Positions 20,061-32,648 of a DNA stretch of 64,000 nucleotides are shown one piece after another. A program made the position numbers and the translations under genes. How positions within the stretch are numbered: the stretch's first letter is position 1; each line of letters opens with the position of its first letter. A model generated the notes under the pieces. That model saw nothing but the letters and a program-made list of their open reading frames with translations, searched no databases and was not told the DNA's origin. The DNA lies in NCBI GenBank assembly GCA_039621445.1, contig CP154955.1, positions 9,350,241 to 9,414,240 on the forward strand, read 5' to 3'. The stretch is from Euglena gracilis. Lineage: Eukaryota > Euglenida > Euglenophyceae > Euglenales.

Positions 20061-20669
20061 TGGAAAGAAACTTCATGAAACGGAAGGATGGCCCTGGATG
20101 CCCAGGGCAGCCTTCGCGGTTAGAAGCGCAAGCTGGAGACCTGCGGTCTGAGCCGCACCCCTCCCCGCAAATTCTTCAGCCACCGTAAAAAAAATGCCCA
20201 GTGAATGGGACTGACCGAGGACGGCAGTTGGCAAGAAAACGGAATGCCACTGACTATCAGGGCCGCGGCCCAAAACGTTCGGTAAAAAGACACCCTCAAG
20301 AGCCCAATCCACACGGCAAAAGCCCTGGCCAACCCAGATGGGATCAAGGGAAAAGCACACCCACATTTTGAAGAAAGCAGTCCTGCGCTTACAGCGCCAT
20401 CATGGCCAATTCTGAGGAAGGCCCCTATCCAAAAAACCTGGCCCTCAATGGCCGGGGCTGTGAAATGTGGCTCCTTTCCGGGCAAAATCGAACTCTTGGG
20501 GAGCCCATATTTAATCATCAACCCCAGACCCACATGAAAGGTGCCCAAATGGCCCCCCACCTGCATTTATTGCTAAATGTAAAAGGGGGGTCTCAGAGGC
20601 CCGACGTTGGTACGCCAGCCAAAGCGGCCATCGCCCAGGAGGAAAATGAGCAAATCAAATGGGGGAACA
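20061..20669. other. Spacer segment with no gene seen
   Basis: This is unassigned sequence between the DIRS fragment and the 3' LTR of element A. It is the immediate 3' flank of the complete element. I found no coding signal. Confidence 0.5.
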
Positions 20670-20983
20670 GTGTACGTCTGATTCCCAATTCCCCTTTCCC
20701 AATTCCCAAAAGCCTTCGCTTTCGCCTTGGCGCACCTACTTGGGAACTGAAAATCAGAGTAACAGAAAAATCCCTTTTCCCACTTCCCAAGAAGCAAAGC
20801 ACGGAGAAATGCAGGGAGGACGGACTGGATAACCAAGTCCGGTCCGGAGAAAAGGAAAGACAAAACAGAATAAGAATACCACCTGTGGAGAGAGAAGGGG
20901 CACCCATTAGGAAATCCTAATAGGATCTGCTTCCATCCTAACTTCCTCAACGGAAGGGGACAGAAGCATACGCCTGGTACACA
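20670..20983 (-). repeat. Element A 3' LTR (right-arm copy)
   Basis: This is 314 bp, preceded on the minus strand by the polypurine tract. It differs from the 5' LTR at about three positions. There is no counterpart in the left arm. Confidence 0.9.
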
Positions 20984-20993
20984 TCCCCCTCCC
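20984..20993 (-). promoter_or_regulatory. Polypurine tract of element A
   Basis: GGGAGGGGGA lies directly upstream of the LTR start TGTGTACC on the minus strand. This is the expected plus-strand primer position and it fixes the LTR's 5' boundary. Confidence 0.8.
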
Positions 20994-21805
20994 AGGGCTA
21001 TGCCCGATTTCCCCTTTGGACCAGGCATTCTGGTCACAGGGATTTCGGACACAGACCTGGTCTGTGGGAGGTGCACCCTGGCGCATCCACAGGGGCCCTT
21101 TCCGTCGCACAGGGGTCCACTCAAAAAGGGGGGGCGGAAAGGAGGGGACCCAAAAAGCCCAAAACGCGCAAAATGGTTTCACCTATTCTGCGGTGGCTTA
21201 TGGGTATATAGTATATTATAGCCCATTGGGGAAAATGGGGCTGGCAGGTTTCCTTGCCAAGCAAACCCATCCACCCAGTTTGGGTGTGCCCAAGGCACTT
21301 GGGGTTGGGTCCATGGGCATTCCAGGAAAACCCATGGGGAGGGTGTGGAAGGAGGGGGCCTCTGACCAGTCAAACCTGGGCAGGGCGTATGGCTAGTCAA
21401 ACCTGACCACGCAAAAGGAAATCCTACTCTACAAAACCAACTGCCGGCGACAGCATTTGCCCCGGGGGGGAAAAGTAGAGAGGAGTGGGGGGTTGGCTTA
21501 GGCCAGAAAAGTGGTGCTGTCTGGCAGCCTTAAGGCCTCAAACGGCCGAAAAGAAAAGAAAGGGAAAGGAAAAGAGGCCGTCGGCCCTGTGCGCTGCGTG
21601 TCGCACGCCAGCGAGAGGGGAGAGGGGAGAGGGGTGTGCATGCATGCGCACGGAATCCTGCACATGGCAGCCTTCCGGTGGGAACTTACTAGCGGCGAAT
21701 ACCGCAAAGGGTCGTCGAAGGGGTTGTTCGGGCGAATACCCAAACAGGGTGTCAGGCGAATACCTGACGAGGGTGCTGAACGCCGCATTGACGCTCACAG
21801 ACACC
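20994..21805 (-). other. Element A 3' untranslated region
   Basis: About 810 bp lies between the ORF3 stop and the polypurine tract. The ORF3-proximal part keeps the small-hairpin habit: three GG-TATTCG-CC units occur between 21,690 and 21,770, one with a 6-bp stem (GTCAGG/CCTGAC). The remainder has no clear coding sign. Confidence 0.6.
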
Positions 21806-24800
21806 TCACCTGCCTTTATCGGCTGGGCGTTCGCGCACCTCACGCCAGTAGTCGTGTTGGGGGTCCCCTAATGGGTCCTCAACCAACTCCAGTTGGCGTG
21901 GAGAACGCGGCGGAGCTGATTCACTCCGGATGGTGTTGAACTCCGGATCGTTGACATCAAAGGAAGGGGTCTCCCAGTCCTTGATCCAATTCTCGGGCAG
22001 CTTCTCCCTGGTACGTTCAGCATGATGCTGAAGATACCGTTGGAGCTGCTCCCAGAAAATTCTGGGCAGCATCACCGGCCAGATGATGTAATTCATCCGG
22101 GGGTGATTCGCAGGCACCTGCGGGGGCATCCCCGGGGTCTGCTTGAAGTTGATGTCATACATCCACCTCGCTGTCCGAGCTCTTGCGGTATGGGGCGGTA
22201 ATACAGCCGCCAACCAACCTCTGAAGTCCACCAAATCGTGTTCTTCAGGAGGCCACAGTGGCAAGGCGTATCCGCCATGCTGACGCTTGGAGAACAGGGG
22301 GTAAACCTGTGTCTCCCAGTCGCCATCAGTCCAGAGGTAAGGCATTCTTACCTTGGCGTGTTCCTCGACGGCGAGGCGCATTGCCCCAGCGTCGATCTGG
22401 AACTCACGGGCCATTCCCGTGTGGCGGTAGCTTTCTACCTTTCGGAAGTCGGAGTGCTTCAGGCGACCTTCCACCTGCTTGTACTCCTTCTTCCACTTCT
22501 CCAGTGTCTCCCAGTGCTGGGGGACAATGGTGGTGACTGCTCCATCAGCAGTCTGCACGAACTTGCCTCCTATACAGTTGATGCACAAGGGAGGGATATC
22601 CCTGTCGTGAGCATTCTCACTGTAGGAGTAGTTCAAGCTGTGCTTCCAGGCGTTCAGGCACTCGCCACATACGAGCGCTGCACAGTTCGGCACATATGCC
22701 CTGTGATGGAACCACGAGGATTGCACCTGCCGCTTGCACACATGCACAAGCGGTTGGTTGTGCCGCACATGGTGGCACACGGTGCACGTCCAGGCAAAGG
22801 ACGTGCCGTGCTGGAAATCCAACACGCAGTCCTCGCCAAAGTACTGTGCCAGTACTCTGGGTGAGCGCCTGTTCCAGAATGTCCAGGTATGTTCCGGGAC
22901 ATAGTGGAAAGGTTCTCCTCGGACGAAGAGGGGCTGAATCCATTGATTCAGTGACCCTTTCTGGTGCCTAATAGCAGCCAGTCTCTTCGTCCTCTCTTCC
23001 ACGGTGCCTAGTCTGGTCAGGATATCCTGGGTCCAGAGCTGGGCATCCGCAGACACGGGAGGTGAAGCAGGTTCATCCTGCTCCTCATCCGTCGATCCGG
23101 CGGAAGATTGGGCCTGTCGGCCACGAGCCTTACCTTTCGGTTTGCTCTGGCCGTACCCGGACGATGCAACGGCCGAATAGTCGTGCATTGTCGTAGGGCC
23201 TTTCGGCTGTCCGCCAGTCTGACCTCCAGCGCCACCTTTCGGTGGTGGTTTCCCATCACCACCGCCTTTGGCGGGGGCTTACAGGGTGTAGCACCCGGTT
23301 TGCCTCCTTTCGGCTTCGCACTCCCGGAATCAGGAGGCGACGCCTGCGGCTTACTCCTGGTATCAGGAGCCGATGGTGCCGGAGTAGACGTTTGCCGTCT
23401 GGGCGAAGCGGGCATACTGACCGCTGGGTCGCGCATGACGCTCCGAGGGGTCGGCACTCGTTCCTGGGGTTGTTCAGCCGGCCGTCGCCGAGCAGGTTCA
23501 TCCTGTCCGACGAGGCGTGGCACTGTGGTCGTCACCGGAATCGGTGCTTCCACAGGCGCTGGCGCTCCCAGAAACTCTGCCATTGTCCTCGGGACGGCAG
23601 GGACCCTGCGCGGTGTCGGTGGTCGTGGGGGTATCTCCTCCACTTCTATTTCGACATCCGGTCTAGGAGGTTGATCCTCCACAACCGCTGGCGCAGGTGC
23701 TACGGGAGGTTGATCCTCCGCTGTAGCTGGTGCGACAGATGGCTCTGTCGCCTGGGGTTCATCCCCTGATGGTGGTTGCACTGCTGCCGGAGATGGGGGT
23801 GCGGGGACACCGACATCTGGTGTCTCCACGACCTCGGCGGCGGAGCTTAATGCTACGCCTCCACCTCGTGGCGTTAGTGCAGCAGCCACGGCAGTAATGC
23901 CGGTGACTACGGCGCCGAGCACACGGCCTCCTAACGAGGTGCGTGCTGTGGGACTGGCAGGTTCTTCGAGGATATCCTCGACGACCATACCAGTCACCTC
24001 GGCTGGAGGCTCAGCCGTTGGAACAGGCGTAGCAGCCACAGGTATATCCCCTGCGGGTGCTTCGTCTGGCCTAGGCTGTGCCAGAGTAGGCAGAGCAGCG
24101 TAGAGGATATCCTCCACGTTCTCACCTACCTCCTCAGGAAGTTCCTGGTCTCCACCTGCCGGTGGACAGACGGGAGCCGCCGTGGGGGCCGGGGAAACCG
24201 ATCGTTCCCCTGCCGCTCGCGGGGCAGAGACGAAGGATACAGCCGTTCCTGTCGGAGACGGCGGTGCTGCCTCCAGAATGGTGACGGAGGGGCTGCGGTC
24301 GCGTTCCTCCCGCCGCGGAATCGCGGTGGTGGAAGCGACTGACGCCTCCCGTCTCCTTCGCGCCAGAGGTTCATCCTCTGGGGCGATGAAGGCGCGCAGA
24401 TCCTCGAGCGACCGGGGATCGTCGGGGTGCCACCGGCATCCCTGGGCATCCGCCAGCCTGTAAAAGGCCAGCGTACTGCTACTGGCGCTGTTGGGCCAGG
24501 GTGGCGGCCATGATGGCTGCACCCAGGCGTTGGCAGGCCTGTTCGGGCCCAGGAAGCCGCGGTAACGCGTGTCTTCCCAGACGTCGAAAAAGCCCTCCTC
24601 GAACTCCTGAACGCATGCCAGAATCGGCATACGCTGGTCGAGGATGGCCTTCGGGTGACACATCAGCAGGAGGAGTACCTCCCGGTCGAGGGTACCGCCA
24701 AACTGTCGCCGCAAATGTTCTTCCAGGCTGATATCAGCCAGGTGCCAGTTGGGGCGCAGGTGGCCGAGAATCCGACGACGAGGACCCTCGATGGCGTCAC

Positions 24801-27324
24801 CGTAATTCGGTGGCAGGCTTTCCATACAAGGCCTATCGTCCTGGGGGTCACGGAGATGTATATACACCTCCATGACATAGGTGGTCCAGGCTCGCCACCA
24901 GAACTGCTGCAGCATAAAAATACGCTGCTTGTGGACGCGGCGACTTTTGCCCTGGACATCCGGGGCGTCGCGGCACACATGCATAAGCATGCGGCGTCCC
25001 ATCTCCAGGCCCGGGTTATCCCGAGGCGGTGGAGGACTTCCGCGTACGCCGAATCCCCAGAAGTCGACAGGAAATTCCTGCCGGCAGTACTTACAACAGA
25101 GGTCATACCTCTGCGGGTAAGCCAGGGAAACACGCTTAACGCGGAATGTGGAGCCGTAATGGCTCACCAGCCACACCTGGAGGTTGTTGCACCACAACAC
25201 CTCGATCAGGAGTTCGATGTCGGGGTGTAGTGGGTAGAATTCCCACTGCACGCCGAGGGGTCCGACTGTATGAATACAGTCGAAGACTGCCTTCAGCCTT
25301 CGGGCCAACACACGCTGGTCCCGAAAACCCAACTGGTGCAGGTAACTGCGACCAGTGGAGTCGCTGAAGAGACCCCAGTTCTGGCAGGGGTATCCCAGCC
25401 AAAACCAGAGCTCCCAGAAACCCGGCTGGGTATCCAGCAAGGGTCTGCCACCTTCACCTTCGAAGGCGTACAGATCTATTCCGTAATGGAATAGTCTGAC
25501 TCTGTTCGCGGTGTGGCGTAATACCACATCGATGACTGCTTGTGGAGGGGTGACAGGGCGGTTTCCTGCAACATGGTAATCATGCTGCATTCGCCAGCCT
25601 TCGTCCTCCAGATCCTCCTTGAACCTGAGCATATGCTCAAAGTCCGAGAGGACTTCTGCTGGTTCCTCTTCCTCCTCCCGTGCTGTTCCCTTACCTTTAC
25701 CCTCACCATTCCCTTTGCCGGCCACGCCTTTGCCTTCTCCCTTGCCTTTGCCCTCGGCCTTGCCTGTCTCCTTTCCTGTCTGGCGAATACCAGAGGGTCG
25801 GGCGCTCGGTGCCGCAGGAGTTGGTTCGGTTCCTTCCCATTCCATCTCTGGGGAGGGACCTGGCCGCTCCGCTGCACGTCGCGGTGTTCGCGTGGCTGGG
25901 CGCTTGCTAGGAGCCTGGCGTGGGCTTGGCTTCGACGCAGGGGGTCGCGGCTCCTTCCATACCGGAGGGATCGGCGGTGGCATTACGGCAACAGGACGGC
26001 TCATCGCCACCTGTGCCTCTGCCGGTGGTCGTCCAGCCGGGGTATCCTGGCTGGTTTCCACTTGCATTGCCATACCGCCTTCCGCGTCCCGTGGGCTGGG
26101 TCGCCTGGGCTGTGGGGTAAGGTTCTCCGTAGTCCTGTCGCGCTTCAGGGTGGCAGGTAATACTGCCACACCTGCCGGGGGCTCACCGGGTAATACCGGG
26201 GTTGCCACCCGCAGCTGCGGCTGGTACGGATGGTATGGGGTATATCCACGGCCCTGAAGGGCAGCCAGAGAGGAGTAATACCTCGTCCGGTGCTCTTCAG
26301 ACGCGAATACTGGCTCCTGCAGGAAGTGCCGAGCAAGCTCATCCTGCTCGGTTCCCGGAGGTGCCATGTGATAGTAGGGAGTCTCCTGCCGACGGGGGAC
26401 ATCCCCAGTCTGGACAGGGGCTGCACTGGGCGGTCGGGCTGCCTCACGGTGGGGAGGTTCATCCTCCACCACTATGGGCTCCGCCTGCCTCCGTGGCTCA
26501 ACGCCAGGGACAGGGGCGACCGGTGATGCTTGTGGCATCCAGTGCATGAACATGTGTTGGACGTATGCCTCAGGGGGTACGTCCGACTGTCCGGCTGGGA
26601 GCACGCGTGCGCCGCGCGGGTAATCCGCGTGCGTCGCGTACCGTGAGACAAATTGCTCCGCTGGCGGCTCGCGCGGCGGCATTCGCTGCGGCGAGGGCGG
26701 GCGAGCAAAAATTCTCGTCATCCCAGGTGGGACATGCACAGCCTCACCTACCGGTGGGGGCGTGTGCTCACGCATATGCACGGTGTGGGATCCCACCGGC
26801 GTCTGCGTTTGCAGCATGGGCGGCACATACACGCCCAGATCCATCATGGTCTCGCCAGGCTCAAATCCGGAATCGGATGCCGACGAGAAATACCGTCTCC
26901 CTGTCATCAGGGCTTGACCGCAGGGACACCACTGAGCCACAGGCGTGTTGGCTACCACCAACAGCTGAGCACAGTATGCATCCCAAAGGGCTTGCATAAA
27001 GGGCTCCGTTGGGGGGTGTGCGCACATACGCATCGCCCGCTCCAACGTCTCCGTAGTGCGGAAGATCATCTCTCCCGCATACGGGGGCAAGCGCGATCTG
27101 CGCTGCGCTGGTGGCTGAGGTGCCGGCTGCTGGACGGCAGATGGATCTGGTACCGCGTATGCGGACCGGCTGCTGGTAGCCGCGGCGAATACCGGGGCTG
27201 AAACCCTCTCAGCATGTGGGGCACCCGGAATCGGGGCCTCAGCATACTGAGGGTACTGGGGGTATGGCGCGCCAGAAGGCTGTGGCCATGGTGGACCTGG
27301 TCCAGGTCCGCGCCCAGGCAGCAT
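21806..27324 (-). pseudogene. Element A ORF3 (right arm), full length with one frameshift
   Basis: ATG at 27,324. It runs 1,360-odd codons colinear with the left ORF3, with about eight amino-acid differences, to about 23,245. There an altered CCCCCGCC/GGTGGT segment shifts the frame. The correct frame then continues to a stop at 21,806, so the ancestral protein was about 1,840 residues. This copy shows the C-terminus missing on the left: after the Cys/His cluster come about 250 residues rich in Trp, Arg, Glu and Pro, ending ...ERPADKGR. No transmembrane segment is evident. Function unknown; its place and size suggest an accessory or structural protein of the element. Confidence 0.75.
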
Positions 27325-27521
27325 GATGCTACCCGAACGACGACGACAACTAAGGGTAACCTTGTTGTCAGTCGCTTTGAGTGCTGGTGCACTGAAAAAG
27401 CAAGGCTTCTATCTTAATCAGAAACTCTGCGAGAAAATAGAGAAATAAGGAAGTGCAGGGGGGGGGGTATAAACGCGAAACATTCACATAAAACACACGC
27501 ATTCTCCAAAACGAAATCGTT

Positions 27522-28940
27522 TCAGAAAGTGTTTATGTTTATGTCTATGTTATTGCGCTTGTTCCACAGCTTCCAATCCTGCTGGATATATCCAACAAAA
27601 CTGGATGCTGGCTCCCAAGTGTCCTCCTCTGGCCCATACCCTTTCCAACGAACTTTCCAGTAGTGCACACCCCTGTCGACCTTGTGGTCTATTATCTTAT
27701 CGACCACAAAGTCGTCCGTTTCAGGTAATCTGGAACGGGGCTTGAAATATAGGCAGGGGATAGCTTTTCCGTCTGGGGGGCTTAGGTACGGTTTGAAGTC
27801 GTCCATATGGACGTCCTCAATCCCGTTGGGCAAGGCAACTTTATATCGCCCGCTACTACCTAACCTCTCCAAAATTTCGCATGGGCCGAGCCAAAGAGGA
27901 TCTAGCTTGGAAGATTGCATGCGGGTGCGGTTATTCCGTACCCACACGCGGTCACCTGGACTATACACAGGTGTGTTGAAGTTCTGTAAAAACGATTTCC
28001 GTTTGTTGGAATGAATTTCCGTGATACGTGATTGGACTGCAGAGCGGAGTGATTCCACTTCTGCAAACCACGTTTCACAGCTGACGCTACTTCGGGCGGG
28101 TCTCTCCGAGGGGATATCCCCTATGGCCGGAGGGTCTCGTCCGAAAACGATTTTGTACGGTGAGTGTGGTAATACCAACCCTGGCAAGGTATTGATGTAA
28201 AATAAACACCAATGAAGAACGGATAACCAATTCTTACCCGAGTCAGCCAGTGAAAGGCGAAGCATATTGACAACGGATTTCACGGCTGCCTCGGCTCTAC
28301 CATTGCCTTTCGGGCGGTATATAATGGAAAAATGCTGCTCAATGCCGAGTAAACCGCACAAAGTTGTGAAAAACCGCGAAGAGATCAAGTGATCTTGATC
28401 ACTCACGATTTCGTTCTGTAAACCCATTAAGCAGACACATTTCTCCAGGAATATGGATGCCAAAATTTGGGCTGTCAACCCTGCTTTCCGGCATGGAATG
28501 GCTACTATGTACCCACTCAGCCGACAGACGACAACAAAAACGTAATCGTAAATTTTGTCATCTGATCCTTTGCAAGGTTCAAGTTCGAGAAAATCCATGC
28601 AGAGGGACGTAAAAATTTCAGGTGGTACGGGGAAAAAGTCCATCGTACCAGGGGGGGTACCTCTGCGCGGTTTCACAGCCTGACAAATTTGGCACCGTTG
28701 CGAAATTCGCAAACAGCGCGAATATAAATCTTTTTCACTCAGGGTTGTGCAATATCTGCGACCCACTAGTGAGAGAAGTTTGGGGGCCCCAGGATGACCA
28801 TGGTTGTGATAGCTCAAAATCACATCATCAACCAGGTCTCGGGGTATACAATATTTATAACCAGAATCATTCCGGAAAATAAGTCGCAATGGTGATAGAG
28901 AGTAATTCTCTATGGATTCACCATTACGAAGTCTATTCAC
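27522..28940 (-). CDS. int: Element A integrase with chromodomain (right arm), one open frame
   Basis: 472 codons are open. Upstream codons in the same frame ([14 protein letters not shown]) show that the domain starts earlier, so the frame change from RNase H lies a little further upstream. The zinc-binding N-terminus is HNHGHPG...CQICQ. The catalytic core carries D in CMDFLELE, D in VSDQDH and E in [11 protein letters not shown]-terminal domain with [12 protein letters not shown] follows, then the chromodomain ([11 protein letters not shown]...[18 protein letters not shown]) in the last 60 residues. In characterised chromoviruses this domain binds modified histones and steers insertion. All catalytic residues are intact. 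Confidence 0.9.
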   Translation of the reverse strand: MNRLRNGESIENYSLSPLRLIFRNDSGYKYCIPRDLVDDVILSYHNHGHPGAPKLLSLVGRRYCTTLSEKDLYSRCLRISQRCQICQAVKPRRGTPPGTMDFFPVPPEIFTSLCMDFLELEPCKGSDDKIYDYVFVVVCRLSGYIVAIPCRKAGLTAQILASIFLEKCVCLMGLQNEIVSDQDHLISSRFFTTLCGLLGIEQHFSIIYRPKGNGRAEAAVKSVVNMLRLSLADSGKNWLSVLHWCLFYINTLPGLVLPHSPYKIVFGRDPPAIGDIPSERPARSSVSCETWFAEVESLRSAVQSRITEIHSNKRKSFLQNFNTPVYSPGDRVWVRNNRTRMQSSKLDPLWLGPCEILERLGSSGRYKVALPNGIEDVHMDDFKPYLSPPDGKAIPCLYFKPRSRLPETDDFVVDKIIDHKVDRGVHYWKVRWKGYGPEEDTWEPASSFVGYIQQDWKLWNKRNNIDININTF

Positions 28941-30469
28941 AATGGTACTATATATAGGGTCACGCGAATAATCCCATTCGCGGAAAAATACGGGGGTAGG
29001 AGTTTCCGTACGCGTAATGCGACGGGTCCGGCAGTGCGTCCACGCCGGCGCCTTCCACGCAATGGTGAAATGGCGATGCTGCGATACACCCGGAAAACGG
29101 GTAGTGAATCGAGCATGTTGTCCGCAGCGTCGGATCGACGTGCGAACTGGTCAGCCTCATGGCTGCCATGAAAAGTCGCATCACCCTCATCCGGGTTCCC
29201 AGGATAATACCAGGGGGCTCGGCTGAGAGGATCCGCAACTTTTTGCGTGTGACCTGGGGTATAGATAACCACCAGGTTAAACTGGCTCAAGAACTCATGC
29301 CATCGGCATCTTCTGCCCACTGATGACATGGCCTTGTTTAGGTCCTCGGTATACCAGTGTTGAAGGCTCTCATGATCCGTCAACACCAGTATCTGGACCA
29401 GGCTGCTGGCTATCCAGCTGCGGAATTTCTGGAGAATTAGCACAATGGCATATGTCTCCTTTTCGCGAATGCTCCATTTAACCTGTCCTTTCCCGTTGTC
29501 GCCCTGTAGCTTCCTGCTGAAGAAAGCCACAGGTCGGAGTTCATTCGCCGCATTATGCTGGCTAAGAACTCCGCCAACAGCGTAATCGCTGCTGTCGACC
29601 TCCAGGACATACGGTTTATATGGATCCGCGATATCGAGAACCACGTTCTCGAGTAGCAAGTCCTTGATTTTATTCAAGGCCTCGCGCATTTGGTCATCCC
29701 AAATGACTTTTGCGTTATCGGGTGTCCGATTTTTGAGTTGTCGGGTTAGGGGTACCGCGATTTTCGCGAAATCTTTCATGTAAATCGCGTAGTATTGGGC
29801 TAATCCCAAAAATCCTTTTAAATGTGTTAAGGTCTTAATGACCTCAGGAGTCCATTTCTTAATGGCCTCCATCTTACTGGGTGCGGCTCTACGCTGCCCG
29901 TTGCTCAGGATATGTCCGCAAAACTTAATAATTTTGCGAAACAGGTGCATTTTGGAACCCTTCACAAAAAGCACATGCTTTTGGAACGCGGATAATACCG
30001 CGCGCACATCGCGATAATGCGGGTCGAGGATATCCTCGCCCGATTTCGCGGATGGCGGTTGGGTTCCCACCAGTACATCATCGATGTACACCAGAGCGAA
30101 CGGTAAATCGCGCAAAACCCACTGGATCATGCGTTGAAACATGGCTGGGCCATTCTTAACACCCATGGGGAGTACCGTCCATTGGTACACACCCTTGGAT
30201 GTCACGAATGCCGTGTACGGTTGGGAATCAGGATGCAAATGCATCTGATGGAAACCGTCTTCCAGATCAAAGATTGACCACAACCGGTTATCCGATTGTC
30301 TGGTAATCAAATCCTCGATCAGCGGTAACGGGAAGGGGTCATCCTTCGTTTGGGAGTTCAGGTACCGGTAATCCAGCACTAGTCTCCACTTCTTCTGACC
30401 AGACTGGTCAGCGGGTTTGGGCACCACAAAAGCTTGTGATGTCCTTCGCTCTTGGAAGGGATAATCCAC
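28937..30469 (-). CDS. pol: Element A reverse transcriptase and RNase H (right arm)
   Basis: 510 codons. The RT motifs in order are [32 protein letters not shown] and the connection [11 protein letters not shown]. RNase H is complete: EVDSSD, EKETYA, TDHES and [11 protein letters not shown]. The very N-terminal RT strand (RKWIIPSKS) is in the preceding frame, because one base is missing near 30,445 in both arms. The 3' end overlaps the integrase frame by four bases, but the integrase frame has no ATG there. This is the best preserved RT of element A in the window; the left-arm equivalent has several further breaks. Confidence 0.9.
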   Translation of the reverse strand: MDYPFQERRTSQAFVVPKPADQSGQKKWRLVLDYRYLNSQTKDDPFPLPLIEDLITRQSDNRLWSIFDLEDGFHQMHLHPDSQPYTAFVTSKGVYQWTVLPMGVKNGPAMFQRMIQWVLRDLPFALVYIDDVLVGTQPPSAKSGEDILDPHYRDVRAVLSAFQKHVLFVKGSKMHLFRKIIKFCGHILSNGQRRAAPSKMEAIKKWTPEVIKTLTHLKGFLGLAQYYAIYMKDFAKIAVPLTRQLKNRTPDNAKVIWDDQMREALNKIKDLLLENVVLDIADPYKPYVLEVDSSDYAVGGVLSQHNAANELRPVAFFSRKLQGDNGKGQVKWSIREKETYAIVLILQKFRSWIASSLVQILVLTDHESLQHWYTEDLNKAMSSVGRRCRWHEFLSQFNLVVIYTPGHTQKVADPLSRAPWYYPGNPDEGDATFHGSHEADQFARRSDAADNMLDSLPVFRVYRSIAISPLRGRRRRGRTAGPVALRVRKLLPPYFSANGIIRVTLYIVPL

Positions 30470-32603
30470 TTCCGCTGGATCAGCTTCTCAATCATCTCGT
30501 TGAGAGCCTGTTCGCGTTCACCCGAACAACGGAAGAATTTCCGGTGCATGGGTTTAGCGCCATCCTTGAGCTCGATTTTGCAAACACCGAACGGACCGCG
30601 AATCGCGGGGTCGATGTCGCAGGCGTAAACTGGATTATCCAGTACACCATGGAATTCACGAGTAATTCGCGAACAATAGTCAGCAGACTTGGAGTGTTGG
30701 TCCGCACTCTCAATGACCGCAGAAATCTGCGTTGAGGGTGTGACATCCCCATTAGTACCAAGGTATCTTGGCACACGCACATCGGATATTCCGTATGCGT
30801 CGAAGAAACAAACGCGAAAAATGATTTCTTTAACCGGTGGTAATAATATACCACAAAAATCCTCAAATAGTGGTACATCAGCGGGCAAATCCCACCAATG
30901 AAAACACACATAGGATAGTTGGTGAAACCAATCCGCATTCGGATTGACGGGTATGAGGAGAGCTCCTCGCGCTTCATCGCGGAGGATTTTCTCCACCACA
31001 TCCGGGATAAGTTTTGGGGGAGGATGCATCCATAGCACCGTATCACCCCAAAATTTAAGAAATGTGTTGGAATGTCGCGACCAATATCGCGACAAGCGCG
31101 CATGCGCTTTTGATGAAAACGCATCAATTTCCAACGTAAAATCGAAGGAATCAGCCAGCACCGCGATTTTGGAGAACCATTCCTCCAAGATACGGTATTG
31201 ACCAAAGTTAAAGGCGTTCCATACGCGCATCGCGTAAGTGTCGACCTGGTTCGCGGGCTGAAGAGCGGTAACGCAATTCAGGGATCCGCAAACATAGGTC
31301 AAGGGTGTGTCATCCACACTCCCGAGGGGCATTCCCGAGGGTTGATGGGTTGGATGGGTGCATACCCAGTCCATATCATGCCAGATGGAGGTGGGGGAGG
31401 TGTGTGACACGGATTTCGCGGTCCCAAACAACAAGGAAATACCTCGTTGTTGGAGCACTTGATGTACGGTCGCGCATTGCGACCCGCAACCAAGTGTATG
31501 GTTACGCGAAATCGGGATTAGTGTTGGTATTTGGACTAGACATCCACAATCGAAATCTGGCTGGGCGGAAATTCTCCTACAGTGCACACATTGGAAGGAA
31601 GTGTCGGAGTAGTGGTCCTGGTCGCGCATGTTGGTCTGGTGAGGGTGTGTGTAAAAGTTGGGATGCGCTTTTGAAGCTGCTGGGGGGTGTACAGATGTAT
31701 CTGAAAGCGATACATCTGGTGGAAAACGGGGTATTGATGCAGCTGGGCGACTACTCGACACCGTGATCACTTCATGCCTTTGGGCTTTCGTCTTGTAACC
31801 CAGTGGAACGAGGGGGGTACCGCTACTCGCTTGCCCTGCCTCATGGGGAACGGAAGTTGGTGTGTCAATGGGCAGGGGGTGAACTTTCTCGGTACACCCG
31901 GTGTGGAAAACGTTGGTTGGTGTGGTTGGTAACGGGGTAAAATTTTTCGAAAACGGTGTGGAAAAATTGGTGGCTATCGCGGTTGACGCCACAGGTGATG
32001 AGGGTTTGGGGGGCAATGAAGAGAATGGTGATGTGCGCAAACCGTGGGAGTGGCAATCCACTACCAGCCGGTGCTGACGTAAAAAGGGGTATCCCAGAAT
32101 TACGTCAGAACCATGGATTCCGGATTCGTATCCCCAGGTATCCGGAAAATTTTGCGGTTGGGGGGGGGGGGTGAGTGGTGCTTGGGGATGAGGGGTAGGA
32201 CAATGTCCAAAAAGCATCCCAAGTCACCACCGCACATGGGGGTTTTGTCAGCCGTCGTAATTTTGATCGGCTTCTTGGCTTTCACCAAGAGCGGGGTTGG
32301 TATCAACCCGAACCGAAAAAGTAGTGCAATGCGACAACCAGTGTCAATGAGAATTTTGACTTTTGCACAAAAATTTTGGATTTTGATTTCCGCTTGGACC
32401 AAAAGTTCCATGGGGGGTAAGCAAAGTGAAGGGTCTGGCGAAAATACGTTTTCTTGCCAGCTTTCCCATGAACCCTTTCCTACTTTGCACAACATTCCGA
32501 GCGGAAAGTTGGAGTGGGGGGTGGGGGACCCGAAAATTTTCCGGGTACCGACCAGAAAGGCAGATGTGCAGGGGCGGAAGGGTTGATCAGGTCCTACCTC
32601 CAT
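30379..32603 (-). pseudogene. pro-pol: Element A protease and pol N-terminal linker (right arm), one frameshift
   Basis: The protease first half, with DTGC, is in the frame 32,100-32,603. A G run of 12 (the left arm has 13) at about 32,160 shifts the frame. The second half (VILGYPFLRQH) continues in 30,379-32,217. A linker of about 430 residues with Pro/Ser/Thr-rich parts and a CVHC pair follows. The frame ends with the start of RT (HRKFFRCSGEREQALNEM...RKWIIPSKS) where the shared one-base deletion puts RT into another frame. Confidence 0.8.
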
Positions 32604-32648
32604 CTGTTCATCAGCCCAGAGGTCCGTGCCCTCGGACCTCGGGCTCCC

